Source of the DNA: Rhodobacter sp.
GTDB taxonomy: Bacteria; Pseudomonadota; Alphaproteobacteria; Rhodobacterales; Rhodobacteraceae
NCBI GenBank assembly: GCA_020250175.1
Contig: JADCEN010000050.1
Coordinates: 1 to 64,000 of the forward strand
Direction of reading: 5' to 3'
DNA: 64,000 nt
A model generated the notes under the pieces. That model saw nothing but the letters and a program-made list of their open reading frames with translations, did not search any database and was not told the origin of the DNA. The position numbers and the translations under genes are program-made. Shown piece by piece: positions 45,800 through 54,804 of this stretch; within the stretch, counting starts at the first letter, position 1, and each line of letters begins with the position of its first letter.

Positions 45800-48322
45800 A
45801 TGATTATCTTTGACAGGTTCACACAGGGTCTGATCCGGCCCGGACTGCTGGCGGCGGGCCTAGCCCTTGCCGCAGCGGGCGGCGCCGCGGCCCAGCAGTC
45901 ACCGGCACCCCTTGGCTCGCCTGCGGCGACGCGCGTCATCGACGGCCTGCAATTGCCGGCCCCGGGTGTGCCCTTTGGCGGCAAGATCGAGCGCAATGCG
46001 CTGCAATCGACGCCCTTCTGGCAGCCGCGCATCACCCCGCCCGAAGGGGCACCGAACGTATTGCTGATCCTCACGGATGACGTGGGCTTTGGCGCGCCAT
46101 CGACCTTTGGCGGGGTCATTCCCACTCCGGCGCTGGACCGGATCGCAGAGATGGGTCTGCGCTATACCAACATGCATTCCACAGCGCTCTGCTCGCCCAC
46201 GCGCGCCGCGCTGCTGACCGGGCGCAATCACCATTCGGCAGGTTTCGGCGTGATTTCCGAACAGGCCACAGGCTTTCCGGGCTATGATTCCATCATCACA
46301 AAGGACAAGGCCACCATCGGCCGGGTTCTGTCCGACAATGGCTACAACACCTCGTGGTTCGGCAAGAACCACAACACGCCGGGCTTTCAGATCAGCATGA
46401 TGGGGCCGTTCGACCAATGGCCAACCGGCATGGGATTTGACTATTTCTACGGTTTCATGGGCGGCGATACCAGCCAGTGGACACCGGGCAACCTGTTCCG
46501 CAACACCACGCAGATTTACCCGTCGCAGACGCAGAAGGGTTTCAACCTGATCACCGCGATGGCGGATGAGGCGATCGATTATCTGGCGCAACTGGATACG
46601 CTGGCCCCGGATCAGCCGTGGTTCGTCTATTATGCGCCGGGCGGCACCCATGCCCCGCACCACCCGACGCCGGAGTGGATCACGAAAATCTCGGACATGA
46701 AGCTGTTCGATGAAGGCTGGAACAAGCTGCGCGACACCATCTTTGCCAACCAGAAGCGTCTTGGCGTCATTCCGGAAACGGCAGAGCTGACGGCCTGGCC
46801 TTCGGACCTGCTGAAAGACTGGGACAAGCTGACAGCGGATGAACAGAAGATGTTCATCCGCCAGGCCAATGTCTATGCCGCCTATCTGGCCTATACCGAT
46901 GCTGAAATCGGCCGGGTGATCGACGCGGTCGCGGCAAACGGCGATCTGGACAATACGCTGATCATCTACATCTCGGGCGACAACGGGTCTTCGGCCGAAG
47001 GCACGCTGCAGGGCACGCCGAACGAGGTGGCGATGTTCAACGGGGTCGAAGTCCCGGTGGATGTGCAGCTCAAGGACTTCTACGATCTGTGGGGATCAGA
47101 ATATACCTATAACCACATGGCTGTCGCCTGGTCCTGGGCCTTTGACACGCCGTTCAAATGGACCAAGCAGATCTCGTCCCATTTCGGCGGCACCCGGCAG
47201 GGCATGGCCATTGCCTGGCCCCGGGTCATCACCGACAAGGGCGGCATCCGCACCCAGTTCGCCCATGTGATCGACGTTCTTCCGACCGTGCTGGAAGTCT
47301 CGGGCATCAGGCAGCCCTCGGTGGTCGACGGCATTGCGCAAAGCCCGATCGAAGGCACGAGCTTTGCCTATACCTTCGACAAGGCGAACGAAAACGAAGC
47401 CTCGCACCACCGCACGCAGTATTTCGAGATGTTCGGCAACTATGCCCTCTATCACGAAGGCTGGTCGCTGGTGGACAAGGTCAAGCGCCCGTCCTGGGTC
47501 ACCTTCGGCCCGGCACAGCCCGATCCGGCGACGCCCGACTGGGAATTGTATGACCTGTCCGAGGATTGGACGCAGAACACCGACGTGGCTGCGGCCAACC
47601 CCGAAAAGGTCAAGGAACTGGAGGCGATCTGGTGGCGCGAGGCGGAAAAGTATCAGGTACTGCCGCTTGACGCCTCGGTCTCGGCGCGCATCGTGACGCC
47701 GCGCCCCTCGGTCACTGCCGGCCGGACGGAGTTCTCGTTCCCGCCGAAGATGACCGGCATTTCGAACGGTGTCGCACCGACGATCCTCAACGCCTCTTAC
47801 ACCTTCACCGCAGAGGTGACGGTGCCCGAAGGCGGCGGCGACGGCATGATCATCACGCAAGGTGGCCGCTTTGCCGGATACGGGCTTTACCTTGACAAGG
47901 GCAAGCCGACCTTCGACTGGAACCTTGTCGGCCTGAAAAACCAGACCTGGCAGGCAAAGGAACCGCTGACCCCGGGCAAGCACACCATCGTCTTTGACTT
48001 CAAATACGAAGGTCTGGGTATCGGCACGCTGGCCTTCAACAGCCTGACCGGCCTTGGCAAGCCCGGCACCGGCACGCTGTCGGTCGACGGGCAGGTGGTG
48101 GACACCCAGAAGATGGAACAGACGATCCCGATGATCCTTGCCTGGGACGAAAACATGGACATCGGCTCGGACACCGGCACCCCGGTGAACGACAAGGTCT
48201 ATCAGGTGCCCTTTGCCTTTACCGGCACCATCGACAGCCTGAAACTGGTGGTGGACCACCCGCAACTGACCGATGCCGACAAGGCAAAGCTGGAAGCGGA
48301 GATGAAGAAGGCCGCTGACTGA
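45800..48322 (+). CDS. Secreted arylsulfatase
   Basis: This 840-residue sulfatase hydrolyses sulfate esters in the periplasm. A signal peptide covers about residues 1-31 (cut after AAA). The metal ligands LTDD (Asp93-Asp94) and the CSPTRAALLTGR signature are present; Cys131 would be turned into formylglycine by a maturase that is not in the window. FGKNHN and GTHAPHHPTPEW are further sulfatase motifs. A C-terminal beta-rich domain follows residue 640, which is larger than in classical arylsulfatases. GGGAGGACG precedes the ATG. The AraC gene is divergent upstream. Confidence 0.95.
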   Translation: MIIFDRFTQGLIRPGLLAAGLALAAAGGAAAQQSPAPLGSPAATRVIDGLQLPAPGVPFGGKIERNALQSTPFWQPRITPPEGAPNVLLILTDDVGFGAPSTFGGVIPTPALDRIAEMGLRYTNMHSTALCSPTRAALLTGRNHHSAGFGVISEQATGFPGYDSIITKDKATIGRVLSDNGYNTSWFGKNHNTPGFQISMMGPFDQWPTGMGFDYFYGFMGGDTSQWTPGNLFRNTTQIYPSQTQKGFNLITAMADEAIDYLAQLDTLAPDQPWFVYYAPGGTHAPHHPTPEWITKISDMKLFDEGWNKLRDTIFANQKRLGVIPETAELTAWPSDLLKDWDKLTADEQKMFIRQANVYAAYLAYTDAEIGRVIDAVAANGDLDNTLIIYISGDNGSSAEGTLQGTPNEVAMFNGVEVPVDVQLKDFYDLWGSEYTYNHMAVAWSWAFDTPFKWTKQISSHFGGTRQGMAIAWPRVITDKGGIRTQFAHVIDVLPTVLEVSGIRQPSVVDGIAQSPIEGTSFAYTFDKANENEASHHRTQYFEMFGNYALYHEGWSLVDKVKRPSWVTFGPAQPDPATPDWELYDLSEDWTQNTDVAAANPEKVKELEAIWWREAEKYQVLPLDASVSARIVTPRPSVTAGRTEFSFPPKMTGISNGVAPTILNASYTFTAEVTVPEGGGDGMIITQGGRFAGYGLYLDKGKPTFDWNLVGLKNQTWQAKEPLTPGKHTIVFDFKYEGLGIGTLAFNSLTGLGKPGTGTLSVDGQVVDTQKMEQTIPMILAWDENMDIGSDTGTPVNDKVYQVPFAFTGTIDSLKLVVDHPQLTDADKAKLEAEMKKAAD

Positions 48323-48336
48323 GCTTGCCCGGCGAC

Positions 48337-48362
48337 GGGACCGGTCCGAAGGGGCCGGTCCC
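48337..48362 (+). terminator. Hairpin after the arylsulfatase gene
   Basis: GGGACCGG (48337-48344) pairs with CCGGTCCC (48355-48362) across a 10-base loop, 14 bp after the stop. A T run is missing. Confidence 0.5.
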
Positions 48363-48398
48363 TGTCCTTGCCGTAATCCGGGGCACTCTGCTGCGCCG

Positions 48399-48572
48399 TC
48401 AGCTTTTATCGCCCCGCTCAGCCCTTGCCGCCTTGCCCGCTTTGCGGCAGCGATCCGAACAATGGGTCACATTCTGCCAGTCGCGCGCCCATTTCCTGCG
48501 CCAGGAAAATGGGAGATGGCAGACGACACAGGCTTTTGTGGGCAGTTCCGATTTCTTGCGCATCTTCGGCAT
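48399..48572 (-). CDS. DUF2256 mini-protein
   Basis: This 57-residue gene has the typical DUF2256 pattern: [13 protein letters not shown], then [15 protein letters not shown] and HCSDRC. Four cysteines in two CxxC-like pairs (positions 15, 18, 38, 42) suggest a zinc-binding fold. The function is unknown; such genes often sit next to cryptochrome or deoxyribodipyrimidine photolyase-related genes, but none is present here. It lies between the arylsulfatase gene and tRNA-Gln, on the minus strand. Confidence 0.85.
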   Translation of the reverse strand: MPKMRKKSELPTKACVVCHLPFSWRRKWARDWQNVTHCSDRCRKAGKAARAERGDKS

Positions 48573-48756
48573 GGCTGCATCCTGCGGTATCGGCCCGGTG
48601 TTGTTGCGGGCGCGGCGCTGTCGCGCAGCGGCAGCGGGGCCTGACCCATCCGCACCCTGTCAGCCCGGCGGATTTGCAGCAAGCCTGGGCTGCACTGCGC
48701 CGGGCCCGAACGCCGCAGTCTTCCTTGCACGTTGTTTATCATGCGAAACTTCAGGT

Positions 48757-48831
48757 TGGCTGGGGCGCTAGGATTCGAACCTAGGTATGTCGGTACCAAA
48801 AACCGATGCCTTACCACTTGGCGACGCCCCA
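48757..48831 (-). tRNA. tRNA-Gln (UUG)
   Basis: Read on the minus strand this is a full cloverleaf of 75 nt. The acceptor stem is TGGGGCG/CGCCCCA with discriminator G and an encoded CCA, the anticodon stem-loop is TCGGT-TTTTGGT-ACCGA with anticodon TTG, and the T arm carries GGTTCGAATCC. The D arm is short, as usual for tRNA-Gln. Confidence 0.97.
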
Positions 48832-48931
48832 ACTGCGGCGGTGTTTAGCGAAGCCATTCCGTCGCCGCAAGAGGCAATCCGACGGGGTGGCAGACAGTTG
48901 CGGTGCCCGGTTGCAGCGGCTAGCAGGGGGG

Positions 48932-50110
48932 ATGGACCGGGCAGACGTCATCATTCTGGGGGCAGGGGCAGCGGGCATGATGTGCGCGGTCGAGGCCGGT
49001 CGGCGCGGGCGGCGGGTGCTGCTGATAGATCATGCCAGGGCAGCGGGCGAAAAGATCCGCATCTCGGGCGGGGGGCGGTGCAACTTTACCAACCTGGGGA
49101 TCGCGCCCGAGCGGTTTTTGTCGCGCAACCCCCGCTTTGCCCTGTCCGCGCTCCGCCGCTTTACCCAGTGGGATTTCATCGCACGGGTCAATGCGGCCGG
49201 AATCGCCTGGCATGAGAAGACGCTGGGGCAGCTGTTCTGCGACGGCTCTGCCACCCAGATCATCACCATGCTGCGCCGCGACATGGAGCAGGCCGGGGTC
49301 ACCCTGTGGCTGGGCTGCGCGCCTGGTCCGGTCCGGCGCGAGGCGGCGGGATTTGCCGTGGAAACCCCGCAGGGGCTGGTGCGGGCACCGTCGCTTGTCG
49401 TGGCGACGGGGGGCAAATCCATTCCCAGAATGGGGGCCAGTGCCTTTGGCTACCGGCTGGCCGAAGAATTCGGCCTGCGCGTGACCGAAACGCGCCCCGG
49501 CCTGGTGCCGCTGACCTTCGACGGCGAGGTTCTGGCGCGGATGAAGGGGCTGGCCGGCGTGGCGGTTGACGGGCGGGTGACCGCCGGGCGCAGCGGCTTT
49601 GACGAGGGCCTGCTCTTTACCCATCGCGGGCTGTCGGGCCCGGCGGTATTGCAGGCCTCCAGCTACTGGCGCGAGGGCGAGGCGATTGCGGTCGATCTGG
49701 CGCGCGGGGCTGATGCCGGGGCAACCCTGCGGGCCGCGCGTGCCAGTGACGGGCGCATTGCCCCCCGCACGGCCCTGGCCCGCCTGCTGCCCGAGCGTCT
49801 GGCCCGCTTTGTCGAGGCCGAGGCAGGCCTGACCGGCGTGATGGCGGACCAGTCCAACGCTGTGATCACCCGCGCCGCCGGGCTGGTCCATGGCTGGACC
49901 CTGCGCCCCGTGGGCACCGAAGGCTACCGCACCGCCGAGGTGACGCTGGGCGGGGTCGAGACGGATGATCTGGACGCGCGGACGATGCAGGCCAAGGGTG
50001 TTCCGGGGCTGTTCTTCGTGGGCGAGGTGGTGGATGTGACCGGCTGGCTGGGCGGCTACAACTTTCAATGGGCCTGGTCCTCGGGCTGGGCGGCGGGGCA
50101 GGTGGCGTGA
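48932..50110 (+). CDS. BaiN/HI0933-family flavoprotein oxidoreductase
   Basis: This 392-residue FAD protein belongs to the HI0933/BaiN group of NAD(P)-dependent oxidoreductases of uncertain substrate. The dinucleotide motif VIILGAGAAGMMCAVEAGRRG is at the N-terminus, followed by the family signature GEKIRISGGGRCNFTN and the C-terminal FVGEVVDVTGWLGGYNFQWAW. The start at 48932 follows a G-rich stretch; the frame is open from 48806, but that part lies over the tRNA. It is divergent from tRNA-Gln. Confidence 0.93.
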   Translation: MDRADVIILGAGAAGMMCAVEAGRRGRRVLLIDHARAAGEKIRISGGGRCNFTNLGIAPERFLSRNPRFALSALRRFTQWDFIARVNAAGIAWHEKTLGQLFCDGSATQIITMLRRDMEQAGVTLWLGCAPGPVRREAAGFAVETPQGLVRAPSLVVATGGKSIPRMGASAFGYRLAEEFGLRVTETRPGLVPLTFDGEVLARMKGLAGVAVDGRVTAGRSGFDEGLLFTHRGLSGPAVLQASSYWREGEAIAVDLARGADAGATLRAARASDGRIAPRTALARLLPERLARFVEAEAGLTGVMADQSNAVITRAAGLVHGWTLRPVGTEGYRTAEVTLGGVETDDLDARTMQAKGVPGLFFVGEVVDVTGWLGGYNFQWAWSSGWAAGQVA

Positions 50111-50159
50111 CGCGGGCGGGGCGTCCGGCAGCAGCAGGGCGCTGAAAAGGGCAGGCCAC

Positions 50160-50420
50160 ATGGCATGCTGACCGCAAGGCCAGAGGCTTTTCCGCATGCG
50201 CCCCCGCTGCGCGGTCTGGCCGGTTCATCGCCCCCGCCGGGCCGGGCGCTGGCCTTCGTTATGCGGGGTGCGATGGTCCGGGTGGCACCGTCCCGCAGGG
50301 GCGGGGGAAACGCGGTGCCTTTCCTGTCCCCGCCCGGAATGGGGAAACGCCGCCCCGCCCCCATGCCAAAGGTCATCGCCTTTGCCACAGCGCTTCGGTG
50401 ACACCCGCCCCGCCACCCTT
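50160..50420 (+). repeat. Composite GC-rich repeat, copy 1
   Basis: This stretch contains the modules GGGCGCTGGCCTTCG (about 50246), a GGGGAAACGC...TTTCC...CCCCGCC inverted element (about 50296-50335) and GCCTTTGCCACAGCGC (near 50380). The same modules, in the same order, recur at 59.2-59.9 kb and in reverse at 52.9-53.5 kb. The 450-bp gap between the flavoprotein and alkylsulfatase genes holds nothing else I recognise. Confidence 0.7.
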
Positions 50421-50559
50421 TGCGGAACAGCCGAAATGCCGACGGGTCGCGCGGCCAGTCCGGACGAACGGCGGCGCAGGCTGTTTTCGGCGCCGCACCG
50501 GCCGCAGGCAAGGCTCCTGGCTGAACAAGGCCGCCCTGCGCGACTCCGGCCCGCCAGCG

Positions 50560-52665
50560 TCACTCTGCGATAGATGCCCCAGCGGCGGCGTCCAGGGTGT
50601 TGGCCGAAACGTCCGGCTTTGCGGCGGGGGCGGTGCCGGGCATCACTTCGAACAGCGGGTCGAACTCAACCATAAGCCCCGCCAGTGTCGCAAGGATCGA
50701 CACGTCGCCCGTTGTCTTGGCCTTGCCCGCGCTGATCAGCGCCTCGAAACTGGAGGTGCCCATCATCACCGTCACCAGATCGGACCGGTTGAGGGTGATC
50801 GCAAGGTCGGGCGTGGCCGACTGGAACCCCCTGATGTTGGTCAGCGTGGCGTTCTCCAGTTCGATGATGAAGGTTTCGCCGATATCCGGCAGGGCCAGGT
50901 TGATGGTGAAGCGCAGGCCTTCGGCCCGGGTCGAATCCATCCGGATGCCAAGGAAGTTGAGCCAGAGTTCGGTCGACATCGCACGCACCACGTCCGGCCC
51001 GCTGCTTTTCGGGCTTTGCCCCTGCGGCACGCCGGTGCGAAGTTCATAGGCACCCGACAGGAAGCTGTTGCGCAGGCCCGGATTTTCCTGCTGATAGCCC
51101 ACCTGTTCAAAGGCGTCGGCCAGCATGTCGGCTGCATCCCGGTTCTGCGGCTCGGCCTGCACCAGCTTGTTCAGGATCTCGATCGCCAGCAGGTAATCGC
51201 CCGCATCGTGCAGGCTGCGGGCCCTGGCCATGATCGCGGTGGCACCGCCCATCATCCCGACATAAAGCGGGGCAGAGTCTGCCGGGGACAGCGGGATCAG
51301 CGTTGCAGGGTTGCAGTCCCAGAACCCAAGGTATCGCTGCACCACACCGCGCGCATTGTGCTGGGGCGATCCGTGATAGCCGCGTGCATACCACTTGTCC
51401 TGCAAGGATGCAGGCACCTGATAAACATTGTGAATCTGGTTGATCGTCACGCCCTGGTTGGCCAGGTGCAGCACATGGTTGTTCATGTGCGCATAAAGGT
51501 CGCGCTGCGCCCGCAGCACTTCCTGAATGCGCGCATTGCCCCAGCGTGGCCAGTGGTGCGCGGTGATCATCACCTCTGCCTGCTGCCCGTAAAGATAGAG
51601 CGCCCCGGCAATATATTTCGACCAGCGCAGCGGGTCGCGCACCGGCGCACCGCGCAGGGTATAGATGTTGTGCAGCGTGGCCGACACGTTCTCGGCCATC
51701 CACAGCGTCTTGTAATCGGGAATCCAGGTGTTCATCTCGGACGGGGCTTCGGTATCGGGCGTGTTCTGGAACACCAGCCGGAGCCCGTCGACCTCGAATT
51801 CCTCGATGGCGTCGCTGACAATGCGCGTGGGCGCGATCAGGCCGGTGCTGCCCCTTGATACGGCCTGTCCCAGCCCCTGCGTGACATAGCCATAGGGGCT
51901 GACCGGCAGCAGGACACCATACTGATAGAACAGCCGCCGGTTCATCGCATTGCCGGCATAGACGTTTTCGGCGATCAGATTTTCCATGAAGCCGACCGGG
52001 GCGATGATTTCGACCCTGCCTGCGGCCACATCCTCGTCTGTCACAACCGCGCGCACCCCGCCCCAGTGGTCGCCGTGGTTGTGCGAATAGACAACGGCGC
52101 TGACAGGCAGGCCTTCGCCCACATGTTCCTGGAACAGCTCCCACGCCGCGCGCATCGGTTCGGCAGAGGTCAGCACGTCGAACAGGATCCAGCCGGTCTT
52201 GCCCCGCACGAAGGTCGCCTGTGACAGGTCGAACCCGCGCACCTGGTAGATGCCCGGCACCACCTCGTACAGGCCGAAATTCTGGTTCAGCTGCGCGATG
52301 CGGTGCATCGAGGGGTGGACCGTGTCGAATTCCTCTGTCTGGTCCACAAAGGCAAAGCGCCCAAGGTCCCAGGCGCTGTGACCGGCATCTGCCGCAATGA
52401 CCATGTCGGCGCGGCGCGCGATCAGGCCGCGATTGAATTCGTCGAAATCGCGGGTGTCATCGAATGGCAATGTCGCGCGCGCCTGCTTCAGAACCGCGAT
52501 GGTGGGTTCGGACGGTGCCTTGCCCTTGGGGTGAAAGTGGCCGGGTGCCAGCGGCGGGGGTGTCTGCGCAAGGGCAGGGCCGGATTCGGCCATCAAGGCA
52601 CCGCCAATCGCAAAAGCGGCCCCGGTTGCGGGAAGCGCGCTCAGAAACTCTCGTCTGGTGGTCAT
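50560..52665 (-). CDS. SdsA-type metallo-beta-lactamase-fold alkylsulfatase
   Basis: This 701-residue enzyme cleaves alkyl sulfates such as SDS. A twin-arginine-type leader (TTRREFLSALPATGAAFA) sends it to the periplasm. The zinc-binding motif SHNHGDHWGG supplies His195, His197, Asp199 and His200, with further ligands in AENVSATLHN and MITAHHWPRWG. A helical dimerisation domain and the C-terminal sterol-carrier-like domain (about residues 570-690, with LALPDIGETFIIELENATL) complete the SdsA1 layout. AGGAGA precedes the ATG. It lies 5 kb from the arylsulfatase gene. Confidence 0.94.
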   Translation of the reverse strand: MTTRREFLSALPATGAAFAIGGALMAESGPALAQTPPPLAPGHFHPKGKAPSEPTIAVLKQARATLPFDDTRDFDEFNRGLIARRADMVIAADAGHSAWDLGRFAFVDQTEEFDTVHPSMHRIAQLNQNFGLYEVVPGIYQVRGFDLSQATFVRGKTGWILFDVLTSAEPMRAAWELFQEHVGEGLPVSAVVYSHNHGDHWGGVRAVVTDEDVAAGRVEIIAPVGFMENLIAENVYAGNAMNRRLFYQYGVLLPVSPYGYVTQGLGQAVSRGSTGLIAPTRIVSDAIEEFEVDGLRLVFQNTPDTEAPSEMNTWIPDYKTLWMAENVSATLHNIYTLRGAPVRDPLRWSKYIAGALYLYGQQAEVMITAHHWPRWGNARIQEVLRAQRDLYAHMNNHVLHLANQGVTINQIHNVYQVPASLQDKWYARGYHGSPQHNARGVVQRYLGFWDCNPATLIPLSPADSAPLYVGMMGGATAIMARARSLHDAGDYLLAIEILNKLVQAEPQNRDAADMLADAFEQVGYQQENPGLRNSFLSGAYELRTGVPQGQSPKSSGPDVVRAMSTELWLNFLGIRMDSTRAEGLRFTINLALPDIGETFIIELENATLTNIRGFQSATPDLAITLNRSDLVTVMMGTSSFEALISAGKAKTTGDVSILATLAGLMVEFDPLFEVMPGTAPAAKPDVSANTLDAAAGASIAE

Positions 52666-52753
52666 TCTGCTTTCTCCTGAACTGTGCGCGGCCCGCCGGG
52701 TCTTCGGCGGGGCGGGGCGGACTCTTGCTGTGATCGGTGGTTAACAACCGGCA

Positions 52754-52781
52754 TTTATCACCTTGGTCTTTGCGTTCGCAA
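52754..52781 (-). promoter_or_regulatory. Promoter of the alkylsulfatase gene
   Basis: On the minus strand TTGCGA (52776-52781) and GATAAA (52754-52759) are 16 bp apart, about 90 bp before the ATG. A GGTTGTTAACC sequence lies just downstream of the -10. Confidence 0.45.
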
Positions 52782-52899
52782 TGCTTTGCGCGGTCAGCGG
52801 CGGTGACAGGGGCCGGGGCGCGCCGGTCAGCACCGGCAGGGATGCCGCAACGGTGTGCTGACACAGTGCCGACCGCACCGGACGCTGACCGGAATGCCG

Positions 52900-53520
52900 G
52901 GCACTTTCCGCCTGCGCGCACCCGGCGCTGTCCGGCCGGAGCCATCGCCCCCGCCCTGCGCTGCGCCTGCCGCACGACCGCCGGGGGCGGGGAGGGCGCT
53001 GGCCGGGGGCTTTGGCCCCCGGCTGGCCAAGGGGCAGTGTGGCGCTGTGGCAGGGGCGATGGCCCCTGCCATTGAAGCGGCGAAATTGCTTTCGTCAGTG
53101 CGGGCGGGAACAGGAAACGCAGCGCGTTTCCCCGCCCGCGCGGGACGGTGCCCTGCAGACCGGCAGGTTCCAAGCGCAACAGAGGCCAGCGCCCGGCCCG
53201 GCGGGCGAGAAGCGCCCGCCATGGGCGGGGCGGGCGCTGGCCGGGGGCTTTGGCCCCCGGCTGGCCAACGGGCAGCGTAGAGCTGTGGCAGGGGCGATGG
53301 CCCCTGCCATTGGGACGGTGAAAGTGCCTTCACCAATCTGGGCGGGGACAGGAAACGCACCGCGTTTCCTCCGCCCGCTCGGGACGGTGACCTGTAGATG
53401 GTAAGGTCCGGGAACAGCAGAAGGCCAGCGCCCGCCGGGGGCGGGTGCGGGCGCTGGCCCACGGCGGGCGGGTGCCACGCGCGGCGTGTGGCCGGGGTGA
53501 CGGCCCCTGCCGGAACGGGT
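52900..53520 (-). repeat. Composite GC-rich repeat, tandem copies 2 and 3 (reverse orientation)
   Basis: Two units follow each other with a period of 238 bp: the palindrome CCGGGGGCTTTGGCCCCCGG occurs at 53003-53022 and 53241-53260. Each is followed by GTGGCAGGGGCGATGGCCCC and a GGAAACGC...GCGTTTCC element (about 53100-53137 and 53341-53378). A third partial unit starts near 53449. There is no convincing gene in the 930 bp between the alkylsulfatase and kdsA genes. Confidence 0.75.
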
Positions 53521-53598
53521 GCGCGCGCAGGCGTGTCGCGGTTTCCTGTCAGGCCGCCCATCGGGCTGGCGCTTGTCAGCGCCCCTTCTGGCAACGGC

Positions 53599-54435
53599 TC
53601 AGACATGCAGCGGGTCGGTCTTGGCCAGCCGGTCAAAGGCCATCAGGCTGGCGATCAGCGCGGGCATGCGGTGCAGCGGGATCATGTTCGGCCCGTCGGA
53701 CGGGGCCTTGTCCGGGTCCTGATGGGTTTCGATGAAGACGCCGGCAATCCCCAGCGACACGGCGGCCCGCGCCATGACGGGCGCAAATTCGCGCTGCCCG
53801 CCCGTGGCATCGCCCTGCCCGCCAGGCTGCTGCACCGCATGGGTGGCATCCATGATCACCGGCCAGCCGGTGCGCGCCATGATCGGCAGGGCGCGCATAT
53901 CCGTCACCAGCGTGTTGTAGCCAAAGCTGACGCCGCGTTCGGTCAGAAGGATGCGCCCGTTGCCGGTCGAGGCGACCTTGGCCGCGACATTCGCCATGTC
54001 CCAGGGGGCAAGGAACTGCCCCTTCTTGATGTTCACCGCCGCACCGGTTTCGCCGGCGGCCAGCAGCAGGTCGGTCTGGCGGCACAGAAAGGCCGGAATC
54101 TGGATGACATCCACCACCGTCGCGGCCAGACGCGCCTGACCGGCATCATGCACATCGGTCAGTACCGGAACACCTGCCGCGCGCACCGCCTCCAGCACCT
54201 TCAGCCCGGCCTCGATACCCAAACCCCGGCGGCCCTTCAGCGAGGTGCGGTTGGCCTTGTCATAGCTCGCCTTGAACAGGAACTGCGCCCCGGCCACCGC
54301 GCAAGCCTCGCGCAGGGTCCCGGCAATCATCTGGGCATGGTCCAGGCTTTCCAGTTGGCACGGCCCGGCGATCACCAGCAGGGGCCGGGTATTGCCGACG
54401 GTCAGTCCGCCGATGGTCACGTCTTTCATCATCAT
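53599..54435 (-). CDS. kdsA: 3-deoxy-8-phosphooctulonate (KDO-8-P) synthase
   Basis: KdsA joins phosphoenolpyruvate and arabinose 5-phosphate on the path to the KDO sugar of lipopolysaccharide. The 278-residue barrel enzyme has VIAGPCQLES near the N-terminus, FKASYDKANRTSLKGRRG, TDVHDAGQ, KKGQFLAPWDM and DATHAVQQPGG. Three consecutive ATG codons (54435, 54432, 54429) are possible starts and none has a strong ribosome site. The frame continues to 54771 without support. Confidence 0.96.
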   Translation of the reverse strand: MMMKDVTIGGLTVGNTRPLLVIAGPCQLESLDHAQMIAGTLREACAVAGAQFLFKASYDKANRTSLKGRRGLGIEAGLKVLEAVRAAGVPVLTDVHDAGQARLAATVVDVIQIPAFLCRQTDLLLAAGETGAAVNIKKGQFLAPWDMANVAAKVASTGNGRILLTERGVSFGYNTLVTDMRALPIMARTGWPVIMDATHAVQQPGGQGDATGGQREFAPVMARAAVSLGIAGVFIETHQDPDKAPSDGPNMIPLHRMPALIASLMAFDRLAKTDPLHV

Positions 54436-54552
54436 GTCGGTGCAGCCCGGATGTCTGGTGTGATATGCGCCCCTATATGATCTCTGGCGACGGAAAAGGC
54501 CACCGCGACCGGCACCGCCGGGCCGGGGTGGCCCGGCAAGAAGGATTGCATC

Positions 54553-54804
54553 ATGACCGCTGCCGAAAGGATTGCGCAGCAGATCGGGGTCTGCACACTC
54601 TGCGCAGGGCAAGTTGCGGCCACGGCCACCGGCCATGTGTTGCGCCCCTTTGTCCGGTTCCGGCCAACGGCGCGGGTCCTGATCGCGGGGCGGACCCCAG
54701 GCGCGCGGGCGCAGGCGGCGGGTAGGCGGGTCCGCTGCGCGGGCGGCCCCCGCCTGTGTCGGCCCCTGCAACAGGCGGCCCGCGCCGCAGGCGAGAGACG
54801 GTGA
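54553..54804 (+). pseudogene. Remnant of a uracil-DNA glycosylase-family gene
   Basis: Residues 1-50 look like the start of a family 4/5-type uracil-DNA glycosylase: a CTLC cysteine pair followed by ARVLIAGRTPGARAQAAG, where active members have the GQAPG motif. After that the similarity is lost into an Arg- and Ala-rich tail (RRVRCAGGPRLCRPL) and the frame stops at about 83 residues, against some 190 or more in the family. The downstream half is gone. A short intact ORF of unknown function is the alternative. Confidence 0.5.

Noticed and set aside
48467-48832. 121-codon ORF on the minus strand covering the tRNA region
   Set aside because: It runs through tRNA-Gln and overlaps the real DUF2256 gene in another frame.
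50398-51858. 486-codon plus-strand ORF opposite the alkylsulfatase gene
   Set aside because: Antisense shadow; the minus strand encodes a complete SdsA-type enzyme with its zinc ligands.
52827-53636. 269-codon minus-strand ORF over the 53-kb repeats
   Set aside because: It consists of translated GC-rich repeats with the same words in two copies and no ribosome site.
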